Positions 35,706 to 44,419 of a DNA stretch of 64,000 nucleotides are shown in pieces (the stretch's first letter is position 1; every line of letters starts with the position of its first letter). The stretch comes from Glaciimonas soli (lineage in GTDB: Bacteria > Pseudomonadota > Gammaproteobacteria > Burkholderiales > Burkholderiaceae_D): positions 310,001 through 374,000 of the forward strand of contig NZ_WINI01000003.1 in assembly GCF_009497155.1 (NCBI RefSeq). Direction: 5' to 3'. A program made the translations under genes and the position numbers. The notes beneath the pieces are model-generated. The model was given only the letters and a program-made list of their open reading frames with translations. It was not told where the DNA came from and searched no databases.

Positions 35706-36306
35706 ATTTAGCCTTACTAACAGGCAAACTCGATAACCAGTCCAACACATCCGTAATCACCGCATCGTTAGCGATTGCAAATGCACGCGCGCCACCTTCG
35801 GCATCCGCTGTTGGTGTCGGCTCCTGACGACTAAAGGTTTTTTGCGCCACTAAATTGCGGCCATTAAACAGCGAAGCGCGCAGCGATACTTGCGCCACAC
35901 TATGTGATGCTGAATCAAAGCTTTGACTGAAATCATCCATATCGATACGCAACAATGGAATATTTAATGCGCCATCCGACAACGCCACCACTGCACCACC
36001 AGCCTGGCCGATACGTGCTTTTAAACGCTGACTGAATAACTGTCCAGGTGTCATGCTCCAGCGCGTAGTGGCATATGGATGCGGTTGCAGGTCATTGGCA
36101 TAGGCCAATCGATACATCATCATCGTGTTATCAAGCCAGGCTGGCGAATCAACGTCGGCCAGGCTGATGGCTGGCAGTACCTTGGTCGTAATGGCCGTGC
36201 TTGGCAATGGACCGAAGTCATATTGCGTCGGAGGTGTTATTTTGCTGGCACATCCAGCAAGAAATATGATGGCGATTGCAGCAAAAGTTTTCATGATGTT
36301 GTGCAT
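35704..36306 (-). CDS. ABC-type transport auxiliary lipoprotein (PqiC-like)
   Basis: This 200-residue lipoprotein has the signal MKTFAAIAIIFLAGCAS with lipobox LAGC. The mature part (TPPTQYDFGPLPS ... DSPAWLDNTMMMYRLAYANDLQPHPYATTRWSMTPGQLFSQRLKARIGQAGG) matches the outer-membrane-anchored component of MCE transporters (PqiC/DUF330-like). LLRIDMDDFSQSFDSASHSVAQVSLRASLFNGRNLVAQKTF is the typical second half. It ends the mlaE-mlaF-mlaD operon and is the outer-membrane partner of the MCE tunnel. The start at 36306 has CAGG 6-7 bases upstream; 36294 is also possible. Confidence 0.88.
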   Translation of the reverse strand: MHNIMKTFAAIAIIFLAGCASKITPPTQYDFGPLPSTAITTKVLPAISLADVDSPAWLDNTMMMYRLAYANDLQPHPYATTRWSMTPGQLFSQRLKARIGQAGGAVVALSDGALNIPLLRIDMDDFSQSFDSASHSVAQVSLRASLFNGRNLVAQKTFSRQEPTPTADAEGGARAFAIANDAVITDVLDWLSSLPVSKAK

Positions 36307-36321
36307 GTTATACCTGTTTAT

Positions 36322-37287
36322 TTATTTAGCAGGAGTAGAAGTAGCTGCAGGTGCCGCAAAGCCAGCTTCACCCGGTCCCGGAGGCAAACCTTTGGTACCA
36401 AAGATCAAGCTTTGTGGCTGCTGATTAAAATTGTCCACTGCCTGATTAACTCCCCGCATAGTCGTCCGCACTTCGCTCACGGCACCGGAAATCTTCGGCA
36501 GGGTTTCGAACTGCACATTATCAACAGCTGAACCGGCATTTTCTGCCACTGTACCAACATGGTTGATAACGCCATTGAGCTGCGCTATCGTCCCATTTGG
36601 CGCTTGTAAATTCTGACTCAATGCCGCCACACTTTTGCTCAACACATCAATCGATGCTAATGCCTTATTGAGCTGATCAGTCATCGCCGGCAACTTGTCT
36701 AAAGTAGGCTGCATCTGGTGCGGAATCGTTTGAAATTCATTTGCCGTTTTACTGACGTCACTAAACGCTGCGACCATTGTTTTTTGATTTTCCGGGTCCA
36801 GAAAGTTATTCAGCTTGGCCACCGTTGTCTCTGCTGATGCCAAAATCGCCGCACCTTTGCTTTGAAGATTATCAAACAAGCTAGGGCGTAATTCGATACG
36901 TGCCACCTTGTTAAGACTACTCACCAATCTGGTTGGTTGAGTGCCGTCATCGTCAAGCTGCACATAGGCGATACCGGTCACACCTTGATAGCCCAGCGTG
37001 CCATAAGTCGAATGGGTCATCGGCGTATCAGGATTGACTTTCAAACGGATTAATACTTGCCCCGGCGTGCTGGGATCAAATTTAATGCTGTCTACTTTGC
37101 CGACATCCAAACCGCGATAACGTACATCGGCTTGCGCATTCAAACCCGGCACCGATAACTTGGTAGCTATATCATATGGAACGCGCACCACACGGTCGCT
37201 GTTGAACCACATTACGCCGAGAATCGCCGCCGCCAATAAGACGATGGTGAACAATCCGGCCATCAGGGCATGTGCTTTATTTTCCAT
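36322..37287 (-). CDS. MlaD/MCE family lipid-transport protein
   Basis: This 321-residue protein has one N-terminal helix (LMAGLFTIVLLAAAILGVMWF). The MCE domain reads YDIATKLSVPGLNAQADVRYRGLDVGKVDSIKFDPSTPGQVLIRLKVNPDTPMTHSTYGTLGYQGVTGIAYVQL. A long helical C-terminal segment (about residues 150-300) resembles the needle or tunnel helices of MCE proteins. It likely forms a hexamer bridging inner and outer membranes and carries phospholipids. It lies 15 bases before the lipoprotein gene and 80 bases after the ATPase gene in the operon. Confidence 0.93.
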   Translation of the reverse strand: MENKAHALMAGLFTIVLLAAAILGVMWFNSDRVVRVPYDIATKLSVPGLNAQADVRYRGLDVGKVDSIKFDPSTPGQVLIRLKVNPDTPMTHSTYGTLGYQGVTGIAYVQLDDDGTQPTRLVSSLNKVARIELRPSLFDNLQSKGAAILASAETTVAKLNNFLDPENQKTMVAAFSDVSKTANEFQTIPHQMQPTLDKLPAMTDQLNKALASIDVLSKSVAALSQNLQAPNGTIAQLNGVINHVGTVAENAGSAVDNVQFETLPKISGAVSEVRTTMRGVNQAVDNFNQQPQSLIFGTKGLPPGPGEAGFAAPAATSTPAK

Positions 37288-37367
37288 GGCTTATTTCCAT
37301 AATTCGTTTCCTGGTCTCCTAAGTACGCTGCTTTACAACATTTAGGATAGACGCAATTGTTTTGTTG

Positions 37368-38150
37368 TTATCCAACAGTATGTTGTTCTTCTCGTGCCGA
37401 AAGGAAGAATTTTTCTATAAACGGATGTTTCACTTTCATCACGTTTTCCGGGGTGTCATAAGCAATCACGTGCTTGTCAGCCAACACCGCGATTTTGGTG
37501 CACATGGATAACAATGATTCCAGATCGTGCGTAATCATCACCACCGTCAAACGCATGTCTTTGTGCAGGGATAGAATCAGTTGCACAAAGGCTGCAGACG
37601 ATGCCGGGTCGAGGCCGGCGGTTGGTTCGTCGAGAAACAGCAATTCTGGCTCCAGCGACAAGGCACGCGCCAGGGCAACCCGCTTAATCATACCGCCAGA
37701 TAAATCCGACGGCATTTTTAATGCATGTTCCGGGCCGATGCCCGCCAGTTGCAATTTCAGCAAAGCTGCGTCTTTGATCAAATAATCCGGTAAAGCACGC
37801 AATTCACGCATCGGCAATGCCACATTATCAATGACTGTCAAAGCCGAAAACAATGCGCCCATCTGGAACAACATGCCCCAGCGGTTTTGCAACGCCATCA
37901 TTTGATTGACATTGGCTTTACTCAAATCAGTACCGAATACGGTAACTTTACCGCGAGTTGGTCGATTTAAACCCAGAATTTGTCGCACCAGCGTGGTTTT
38001 ACCAGAACCGGAACCGCCCACAAGACCGACGATTTCACCTGGCTCAACTGTCAGATCCAGATCCTGATGAATTACCGTCTCGCCAAATTGCGTCCACAGT
38101 TTTTCAATCTGAATGACAGGCTGCGCATGCGTGCTGTTTGTATCGGCCAT
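37368..38150 (-). CDS. Mla-type ABC transporter ATP-binding protein
   Basis: This 260-residue ATPase has Walker A in GLVGGSGSGKTTLVRQILGLNRPTRGKVTVFG, the Q-loop in NRWGMLFQMGALFSALTVIDNVALPMREL (a pattern specific to MlaF), signature LSGGMIKRVALARALSLEPELLFLDEPTAGLDP, and H-loop MITHDLESLL. It powers the MCE lipid transporter. Its ATG overlaps the last base of the permease gene stop (TGATG), so the two are coupled. The end EKFFLSAREEQHTVG is unremarkable. Confidence 0.94.
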   Translation of the reverse strand: MADTNSTHAQPVIQIEKLWTQFGETVIHQDLDLTVEPGEIVGLVGGSGSGKTTLVRQILGLNRPTRGKVTVFGTDLSKANVNQMMALQNRWGMLFQMGALFSALTVIDNVALPMRELRALPDYLIKDAALLKLQLAGIGPEHALKMPSDLSGGMIKRVALARALSLEPELLFLDEPTAGLDPASSAAFVQLILSLHKDMRLTVVMITHDLESLLSMCTKIAVLADKHVIAYDTPENVMKVKHPFIEKFFLSAREEQHTVG

Positions 38151-39277
38151 CAGAACCCCACGCTACTAAAAATAATCGCAAACACTGCATCTGCCAGAAT
38201 CACAATGGTAATCGCCGTCACGACCGAAGTAGTGGTGCCGTGACCTAAACTCTCGGTATTAGGTTCAATTCGCAACCCGAAATAACAGGCAACCAACGCA
38301 ATCAAGCTACCAAATACCGCTCCTTTGCCCAAACCAATCAGATAATTTGGCAGAGGCACTGCACCCGGCAATTGTTGCAAAAAATAAGTCGGCGACAAGC
38401 CTAGCTGTACTTGAGCCGCAAACATGCCGCCTATCAGTGCCACCGCATCAGTCCAAATCACCAGTAGCGGCATCGCAATTAATAAGGCCAGTACGCGCGG
38501 CAAGATCAGGCGGAATCCATGCGGCAATCCCATCACTTCCATCGCGTCAAGTTCCTGTGTTACTCGCATCACGCCCAGCTGCGCGGTAATCGCTGAACCG
38601 GAACGGCCTGCCACCAAAATCGCAGCCAGCAACGGTCCCAACTCACGGATGATACTCATGCCCAAAATGTTAACCAGATAAACGTCACCGCCGAAAGTAT
38701 GCAATTGTTGTGCCGACAGAAAGGACAGCACGACTCCAATCAAAAAACCGACAACGGCCGTAATTCCCAACGCTTGATATCCAGCGTGATAAATATTGGC
38801 GGAAATTTCTTTCCAAGGCGCGCGATGCGGCATTTTCAACATCCGCGCAAAATCCAGTATCAATTGCCCTATCAGTGTGATGAAGCCGGTCACATGTACA
38901 TAGGCGGCACGCCAAAAATCATAAATGACCGTAAACAGTCTGCGACGCGGTGGCTTCGGCGGCAAAGCCAACGGTCCGGCATCGGCCAGGCGTTGGAAGA
39001 AATCTTGATGTTGTGGCGAAATCACCAGCTGGGCCGGACGCGCTTTACCCCAGACATCCCAGAGTAATTGCGCACCGATATGATCGATTCCAGTGATGCT
39101 GGACAAGTCCCAATGCAGCGACGACGGGGCATTTTTTGCGGCGACTTTCTTCAATTGCGCCAGCAATGAGCGCATCACCCCCGGCGGTGTGAAGGAATGC
39201 ACTTGCCAGTTACCACTCACGGTAACTACGCCCTGAGCAATTGCCAGAGCGGGCAAAGAAGTGTCTGAATTTGGCAT
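38150..39277 (-). CDS. MlaE-family ABC permease with N-terminal STAS domain
   Basis: This 375-residue protein joins a STAS-like region (about residues 1-95: LAIAQGVVTVSGNWQVHSFTPPGVMRSLLAQLKKVAAKNAPSSLHWDLSSITGIDHIGAQLLWDVWGKA) with the MlaE permease domain. The latter has IGVVLSFLSAQQLHTFGGDVYLVNILGMSIIRELGPLLAAILVAGRSGSAITAQLGVMRVTQELDAMEVMGLPHGFRLILPRVLA. In E. coli the STAS protein MlaB is separate, so this is a natural fusion, common in MCE loci. It is the first gene of the operon and is divergent from birA with a 178-base spacer. Confidence 0.93.
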   Translation of the reverse strand: MPNSDTSLPALAIAQGVVTVSGNWQVHSFTPPGVMRSLLAQLKKVAAKNAPSSLHWDLSSITGIDHIGAQLLWDVWGKARPAQLVISPQHQDFFQRLADAGPLALPPKPPRRRLFTVIYDFWRAAYVHVTGFITLIGQLILDFARMLKMPHRAPWKEISANIYHAGYQALGITAVVGFLIGVVLSFLSAQQLHTFGGDVYLVNILGMSIIRELGPLLAAILVAGRSGSAITAQLGVMRVTQELDAMEVMGLPHGFRLILPRVLALLIAMPLLVIWTDAVALIGGMFAAQVQLGLSPTYFLQQLPGAVPLPNYLIGLGKGAVFGSLIALVACYFGLRIEPNTESLGHGTTTSVVTAITIVILADAVFAIIFSSVGF

Positions 39278-39455
39278 TGCGCAAGTTTAAATGAGAATTA
39301 GTGGAAAAGTGCACTTATGGTCAAATTACTTGTAAAAATGGTTATTTTTCTCACAAGCAAAAAACTTGCTAGTTGTTTGGCATCGCTTGAGCAATAAACG
39401 GCAATTCGCATAACCCCTCGTCAGCCCATTCCGTCTTAACCAGCATCCCGTTACA

Positions 39456-40307
39456 ATGCGCACTATGACATCTCATCTCTCCGCAGAGCGCATCTTTGCC
39501 CTATCCGCAGTACAGCCCGACGACATCACGATTGAGGTTGTGACTGAGACCGGCTCAACCAATGCCGATTTATTAACACGGATTCAATCTGCTCCGACCG
39601 CAACCAAGCCCATTTTACGTATTGCAGAAAACCAAACCGCTGGTCGCGGTCGTGCCGGACGAGCTTGGCTATCAACTCCTGAGACCGCGTTGATGTTTTC
39701 TTTTGCATGGCCTTTCGCCCGATCTGTGCAAGATTTGGTGGGATTGCCGCTGGCGGTTGGCGCGACGATAGCAACAGCCATTACACATTTTTTAGGTAAG
39801 GATGTCGGGATTCGTCTGAAATGGCCGAATGACTTGATGCTGGACAGCAATAAATTAGGCGGCATCCTGATTGAAACCACCAGTACCACCAACGCCGCGG
39901 CCAAGATTGCTGGCGGTGCCGCCAAGAAACAAACCTGGGCAGTTATCGGTGTCGGCTTGAATCTGGCCGTTCCAGCTAGTTTGCAACAGGATATTGGTCG
40001 CAATATCGCCAATCTGCCCGCACCGGTTGATCTGGATCGTGATGCCCTCATGGCGGCATTACTATGCGATTTAATCCTAGCCTTACAAAGTTTTGAGCAA
40101 CATGGATTACACGACTTTATTGGGCAATGGAATCAGCTCGATGCGTACGCCAATCAGGAAGTGAAGATTTTAGATCAGGAAAAAGTTGTGCATGAAGGTA
40201 CTGCCTTGGGTATTGATCAGACCGGACGTTTATTGCTGCAAACAACAGATCAGCGCATCGCCATCATGGCTGGCGACATTTCACTACGCGTGAAAGTGTC
40301 GCAATGA
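39456..40307 (+). CDS. birA: Biotin-[acetyl-CoA-carboxylase] ligase (monofunctional BirA)
   Basis: This 283-residue enzyme attaches biotin to the carrier protein of carboxylases via biotinyl-AMP. It contains VVTETGSTNADLLTRI, then GRGRAGRAWLSTPETALMFSFAWPF, the biotin-binding loop. LKWPNDLMLDSNKLGGILIE with the catalytic lysine and VIGVGLNLAVP follow. It lacks the N-terminal DNA-binding domain of E. coli BirA, so it is a ligase only. An ATG three codons later (39465) is an alternative start. The stop overlaps the coaX start (ATGA). Confidence 0.95.
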   Translation: MRTMTSHLSAERIFALSAVQPDDITIEVVTETGSTNADLLTRIQSAPTATKPILRIAENQTAGRGRAGRAWLSTPETALMFSFAWPFARSVQDLVGLPLAVGATIATAITHFLGKDVGIRLKWPNDLMLDSNKLGGILIETTSTTNAAAKIAGGAAKKQTWAVIGVGLNLAVPASLQQDIGRNIANLPAPVDLDRDALMAALLCDLILALQSFEQHGLHDFIGQWNQLDAYANQEVKILDQEKVVHEGTALGIDQTGRLLLQTTDQRIAIMAGDISLRVKVSQ

Positions 40308-41152
40308 AATCCATGAAAACAACATTGCCGACATTATTGATTGATGCTGGCAACACCCGTGTTAAATGGGCATTGCTGACATCTCATGTCGAGAATATCC
40401 AGGCATCGACTTCGATGTGGAGCACATCCGACTCCGTCACGCATGCAGAGATGGCAACATTGCAGGATCAATGGCGCGACCGGATAAACATCGATCACAA
40501 ATTACACGTTCTGATCTCCAATGTCGCTGGCAAGACCATGCATGCGCAATTGGAATCTGCTTTAACCGCCGCCTTTGGCGACAATCTGGCGGTGACTTGG
40601 TTTGCCTCTGAAGCGCAGTTAGCCGGTATCCGTAATGCTTATCGCGACCCGACTCAATTAGGTTGCGACCGTTTTGCAACGGCGATTGCGGCGCATTATT
40701 TGTTTCCGCAACAAACTTTGTTAGTCGTCACTTGCGGCACAGCAACCACCATAGACGCCATCAGTGCTGAAGGCGTATTCATGGGCGGTATGATTTTGCC
40801 GGGGCTAGGCACGATGGCAACTTCGCTGGCGAGAAATACCGCGCAACTACCACGCATAACCGATTACGTCGGCATCGCAGCACATTTTGCGGACAATACG
40901 GATGATGCCATTGTCAGCGGCTGCATCGCCGCGCAAGTTGGTGCGATAAACCATGCCATCACACTGCAACAGGAGCACATGCTGCAAATGCCGCACATGT
41001 CTACCGACGACATCAAATGCATACTGTCCGGTGGCGGAGCGCCTTACATTGCACCGCATATGCTGCACGCATGTGAAATAGTCGATAATTTAGTGCTGAC
41101 CGGATTGGCGCTGGTTGCCTCATCTCCTCAACATTCAGCTTCGAACGCCTGA
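40304..41152 (+). CDS. coaX: Type III pantothenate kinase
   Basis: CoaX phosphorylates pantothenate, the first step of CoA synthesis. The 282-residue protein has the ASKHA fold motif LLIDAGNTRVKWALL, the substrate loop YRDPTQLGCDRFATAIAAHY (G-x-DR), VVTCGTATTIDAIS with the phosphate-binding T-x-T, and GMILPGLGTMATSLA. CILSGGGAPYIAPHML is the C-terminal ATP-binding region. It overlaps birA by four bases, a common arrangement in betaproteobacteria. A second ATG at 40313 could also serve as the start. Confidence 0.95.
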   Translation: MKSMKTTLPTLLIDAGNTRVKWALLTSHVENIQASTSMWSTSDSVTHAEMATLQDQWRDRINIDHKLHVLISNVAGKTMHAQLESALTAAFGDNLAVTWFASEAQLAGIRNAYRDPTQLGCDRFATAIAAHYLFPQQTLLVVTCGTATTIDAISAEGVFMGGMILPGLGTMATSLARNTAQLPRITDYVGIAAHFADNTDDAIVSGCIAAQVGAINHAITLQQEHMLQMPHMSTDDIKCILSGGGAPYIAPHMLHACEIVDNLVLTGLALVASSPQHSASNA

Positions 41153-41191
41153 CTATAACCATTCACAATCACACCTCATCCCCAATCACTC

Positions 41192-41944
41192 ATGTTGAAA
41201 TATTTTTTCGGACTACTTTTGCTATTAAATATCGGGCTGTTTGCTTTGCAAAAAGGCTATTTCGATGGCATCTACAGTAACGGCAGAGAACCAGAGCGCA
41301 TGTCGACGCAACTTGCCTCCGACAAAATCGTATTGTTAGCAAACATGCCCGAGCCATCAGTTGTTACGCCAACGGATACGCCCGCAGCAACACCGACCGC
41401 GCCGATTGCAGCGAAACCTGAGGTCGCAACGCCGACCAAACCCGCCGTGGCAAAACCTGCTGCGTCGCTGGCTGTGGTGTCTGCTTGTACGGAAATAGGA
41501 AATTTCAGTGCTGCTGAAGCACGCAAATTTGCCAGTCTGGTAGCCGAAAAAATACCTGCCATTACGGTCAATCGCCACGAAGCGCAAGACGTCAGCAGTT
41601 ACATGGTGTATTTACCCTCGCTTGGCAGCAAAGAAGCAGCAGATAAAAAATCGGATGAACTACGCGGTCTGGGAATTAATGATTTTTTTGTCATTCAAGA
41701 CAGCACAAGCAATTTGCGTTACGGCATATCACTCGGTATTTTCAAGACTTCTGAAAACGCAAACACACAGATTGCCAATCTGGCCAAGAAGGGCATCAGC
41801 GGCGCGCAAATCAGTCCGCGGAATAGCACTGGCAGCAACATCAAAGTCGCCTTCCAATTGCACTCTTTGACAGCAGCAGCGAAAACCGAATTCGATAGTA
41901 TCAAAGCCAGTTTCCCGCAACAGGAAGTGCGTAGCTGTCATTAA
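41192..41944 (+). CDS. SPOR domain protein
   Basis: This 250-residue single-pass membrane protein has an N-terminal helix LKYFFGLLLLLNIGLFALQKGYF. A proline/alanine/threonine-rich periplasmic linker follows (about residues 55-90: TPTDTPAATPTAPIAAKPEVATPTKPAVAKPAAS). The C-terminal SPOR-like domain includes YMVYLPSLGSKEAADKKSDELRGLGINDFFVIQD ... RYGISLGIFKTSENANTQIANLAKKGISGAQISPR. SPOR domains bind denuded septal glycans. It follows birA-coaX as is usual in this lineage. It ends in a 4-base convergent overlap with the CWC gene. Confidence 0.87.
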   Translation: MLKYFFGLLLLLNIGLFALQKGYFDGIYSNGREPERMSTQLASDKIVLLANMPEPSVVTPTDTPAATPTAPIAAKPEVATPTKPAVAKPAASLAVVSACTEIGNFSAAEARKFASLVAEKIPAITVNRHEAQDVSSYMVYLPSLGSKEAADKKSDELRGLGINDFFVIQDSTSNLRYGISLGIFKTSENANTQIANLAKKGISGAQISPRNSTGSNIKVAFQLHSLTAAAKTEFDSIKASFPQQEVRSCH

Positions 41945-42135
41945 GAGTGAGGTTGTGCCTGGTCTCGTAATAAATCCTGCAGACAGTCCGGGCAATAACA
42001 ACCGGGCGGTTCAGTTGTGTGTAGCACTGTGGCTGGCAACGTTATCAACAACGGCACAGCATCGCACCAGCACGCCGCACAAGGCACTGCAGGTCCGCAA
42101 AAAAATGTTTTTCGGCAACTAGGGCACTGCTTCAT
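41941..42135 (-). CDS. Cysteine-rich CWC family protein
   Basis: This 64-residue protein has eight cysteines: MKQCPSCRKTFFCGPAVPCAACWCDAVPLL, then PPGCYCPDCLQDLL. The C-P-x-C ... F-x-C ... C-W-C order is the CWC family signature and likely binds zinc. Function is unknown. Its stop codon overlaps that of the SPOR gene: the shared TTAA supplies both TAA stops. There is no obvious ribosome site at the ATG. Confidence 0.86.
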   Translation of the reverse strand: MKQCPSCRKTFFCGPAVPCAACWCDAVPLLITLPATVLHTTEPPGCYCPDCLQDLLRDQAQPHS

Positions 42136-42276
42136 GATGATAACTTTTGTATTGATTTACGACAGTGAAGCACTATTATGGGACGTCATCAACTTTGACG
42201 CATCAGCGATATAACAAAGCTGAACATTTCCATGTAAAATTCGGCACATTCGCCGCACATCTCTGCGCAATACATT

Positions 42277-42377
42277 AGGACTTACACAAAATTGCCCCAG
42301 CAAGGCATTCCGACGAAGACGGTACGAACGTACGGCCAGACGAAGTAACGCAGCTGGAGCAGTTTTGTGGAGGTCCT
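42277..42377. repeat. Family A palindromic element, copy 5, upstream of argB
   Basis: The left arm AGGACTTACACAAAATTG and right arm AGTTTTGTGGAGGTCCT differ from other copies but pair well (ACACAAAA with TTTTGTGG). The core has GACGGTACGAACGTACGG and GTAACGCAGCTGGAG. It ends 65 bases before the argB ATG. The rest of the 42136-42441 gap has no gene. Confidence 0.85.
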
Positions 42378-42441
42378 GTTATTGCACATTTATTACCGGT
42401 CACCTGTCCATCCCCTTTTAGACTTTCATGCAGGACACGCT

Positions 42442-43344
42442 ATGCTCGACTTGACCGAAGAACTTGCCAAAATTGCGCCAGCAATAAAAGCCGGAATCCT
42501 GGCTGAGGCGTTGCCGTATATACGAAAATTTCACGGCAAAACCATTGTTATTAAATACGGCGGTAACGCCATGGTTGAAGAGCGCTTAAAACACGGCTTT
42601 GCGCGGGATGTGATTTTGCTGAAACTGGTCGGTATGAATCCGGTCGTAGTGCATGGCGGTGGTCCACAAATTGAGAATGCACTGAAAAAAATCGGCAAGC
42701 AAGGCACCTTCGTCCAAGGCATGCGCGTCACCGACGAAGAAACCATGGAAGTGGTCGAATGGGTGCTGGGCGGTGAAGTGCAGCAAGATATTGTGATGCT
42801 GATTAACCACTACGGCGGTCAGGCTGTGGGTTTGACTGGCAAAGATGGCGGCCTGATTCGCGCACGTCGCATGCAAATGCCGGATAAACAACATCCTGGC
42901 GAATTTTTGGATATCGGTTTCGTTGGTGAAATTGAAGCCATCAATCCTGCCGTCGTCAAAGCGTTGCAGGACGATGCCTTTATTCCTATCATTTCACCTA
43001 TCGGTTTCGGTGTGGATGGCCAAGCCTACAACATTAATGCTGACGTTGTTGCCGGCAAAATTGCCGAAATTCTGCACGCAGAAAAGTTGATCATGATGAC
43101 CAACATCGCTGGCGTACAGAACAAAAAAGGTGAGTTGCTGACCGATCTGACAGCCCGTGAAATCGACGAAATGTTTGAAGATGGCACCATCTCCGGCGGC
43201 ATGCTGCCAAAGATTTCTTCCGCGCTCGACGCCGCTAAATCCGGTGTCAATGCAGTCCACATCATTGATGGTCGTATCGAACACTCATTGCTGCTGGAAG
43301 TGTTGAGTGAACAGTTCTTCGGTACGATGATTCGATCGCATTAA
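42442..43344 (+). CDS. argB: Acetylglutamate kinase
   Basis: This 300-residue enzyme phosphorylates N-acetyl-L-glutamate in arginine biosynthesis. The motifs are [50 protein letters not shown], then [17 protein letters not shown], and [64 protein letters not shown]. The N-terminal extension [29 protein letters not shown] is the one seen in arginine-sensitive hexameric NAGKs, so feedback inhibition by arginine is likely. The ATG at 42442 starts the homology. The frame from 42367 runs into the family A repeat. Confidence 0.97.
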   Translation: MLDLTEELAKIAPAIKAGILAEALPYIRKFHGKTIVIKYGGNAMVEERLKHGFARDVILLKLVGMNPVVVHGGGPQIENALKKIGKQGTFVQGMRVTDEETMEVVEWVLGGEVQQDIVMLINHYGGQAVGLTGKDGGLIRARRMQMPDKQHPGEFLDIGFVGEIEAINPAVVKALQDDAFIPIISPIGFGVDGQAYNINADVVAGKIAEILHAEKLIMMTNIAGVQNKKGELLTDLTAREIDEMFEDGTISGGMLPKISSALDAAKSGVNAVHIIDGRIEHSLLLEVLSEQFFGTMIRSH

Positions 43345-43393
43345 TTCAGTCGTACCAAAGCACTGCATTAGTGCTTGATTAATACTCGCATGG

Positions 43394-43431
43394 TTCGCCG
43401 TCTTCATTCACGTGAAGACGGCGAAATTTTT
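43394..43431 (+). terminator. Intrinsic terminator after argB
   Basis: TTCGCCGTCTTCA pairs exactly with TGAAGACGGCGAA over a 6-base loop and is followed by ATTTTT. It lies 50 bases after the argB stop and next to the convergent rsuA-type gene. Confidence 0.95.
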
Positions 43432-43440
43432 AGTGCATCC

Positions 43441-44157
43441 TCAAGCTGGCACTAACAACGCCAGTTGTTCCGGCTCCAGATAACACCAATCCCCCTCATC
43501 CAGCGCCAATGCCGCCAAGGTCAAGCCACCAATCGCGGTGCGTTCCAAAGCCGTGCAGTGATTCCCAGCCGCGACCAGCATGCGTTTGACCTGGTGGTAT
43601 TTGCCTTGCTCCAGCACGATTTCAATATGATGCGTATCGACCATTTTGCAGCTCACTGCAGCCAATGGCGCTGGCTCGTCGTTCAACTGCACACCGCTTA
43701 ATAGCTGCGCAACCAGTTCAGGCGTGACAGGATCATGCGTAGTCGCCACATAGATTTTAGGGACATGACGTTTCGGTGACGATTGCGCGTGGATAAAGCT
43801 GCCGTCGTCCGACATCAATAACAAGCCTGTGGTGTCATGATCCAGACGGCCAACCGGTTGCAGATCACGCCAGGTAAATTCCTCCGGCAAGATCGTTAAT
43901 ACGCCGGGATGATGACTAGGTTTGCGCGAACATTCGATATTGGGCGGTTTATGTAGCGCGATATACACGTGTTCGCGGTACTGCCATTCCTCACCAAACA
44001 GCGTGAAAATCAAACCATCGGTTTCGATTTTTTCGCGGTAATCGTTAATCACCTCACCATTGATGGTGATTTCATCATCGACGATTAAGGTACGGCAGTA
44101 TTTACGTGTGCCGATGCCTTGGGATTGCAAAATACGATCTAGTGTTAATTTACTCAT
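43441..44157 (-). CDS. rsuA: 16S rRNA pseudouridine(516) synthase RsuA-like
   Basis: This 238-residue enzyme of the RsuA/RluB/E/F family has an N-terminal S4 domain (KLTLDRILQSQGIGTRKYCRTLIVDDEITINGEVIND). The catalytic motif is LQPVGRLDHDTTGLLLMSDDGSFIH with the nucleophile Asp in GRLDHDTTG. The ending QGKYHQVKRMLVAAGNHCTALERTAIGGLTL is typical. RsuA is the closest by its LHKPPNIECSRKPSHHPGV motif, so modification of U516 is the probable reaction. RluE or RluF cannot be fully excluded. Confidence 0.9.
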   Translation of the reverse strand: MSKLTLDRILQSQGIGTRKYCRTLIVDDEITINGEVINDYREKIETDGLIFTLFGEEWQYREHVYIALHKPPNIECSRKPSHHPGVLTILPEEFTWRDLQPVGRLDHDTTGLLLMSDDGSFIHAQSSPKRHVPKIYVATTHDPVTPELVAQLLSGVQLNDEPAPLAAVSCKMVDTHHIEIVLEQGKYHQVKRMLVAAGNHCTALERTAIGGLTLAALALDEGDWCYLEPEQLALLVPA

Positions 44158-44169
44158 CAGTTTTAATAT

Positions 44170-44342
44170 AGGACTTACGCAATAAAAAGGTCGTTTGGAA
44201 AAGCGTAGCGCTTTCCGACAACAAGCAATACTTCACCCATCTTTGCATGATTTGGAAACCGCAACGACGGAAGGCGCTACGCTTTTCCGCGCTACTTTGT
44301 TGGGTTCCATGCACAAATCAGCAAGATACCTTACGTAAGAGT
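44170..44342. repeat. Palindromic element related to family A termini, with an internal GCGTAGCGC inverted repeat
   Basis: It starts AGGACTTACGCAA like family A but holds a different interior. GGAAAAGCGTAGCGCTTTCCG (about 44196) and its near-complement CGGAAGGCGCTACGCTTTTCC (about 44268) differ at one position, and the right end reads TTACGTAAGAGT. There is no family A core. It fills the space between rsuA and the small membrane-protein gene. Confidence 0.65.
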
Positions 44343-44419
44343 AAATTAGCGTAAATATTGCTTTGCAAAATAATGCTATTTTGATTAAATGCTCAGAAAA
44401 AATGAAACAGGATCATACA

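Noticed and set aside
42367-42441. Upstream extension of argB by 25 codons
   Set aside because: The extra codons come from the right arm of a family A repeat; homology starts at the ATG at 42442.
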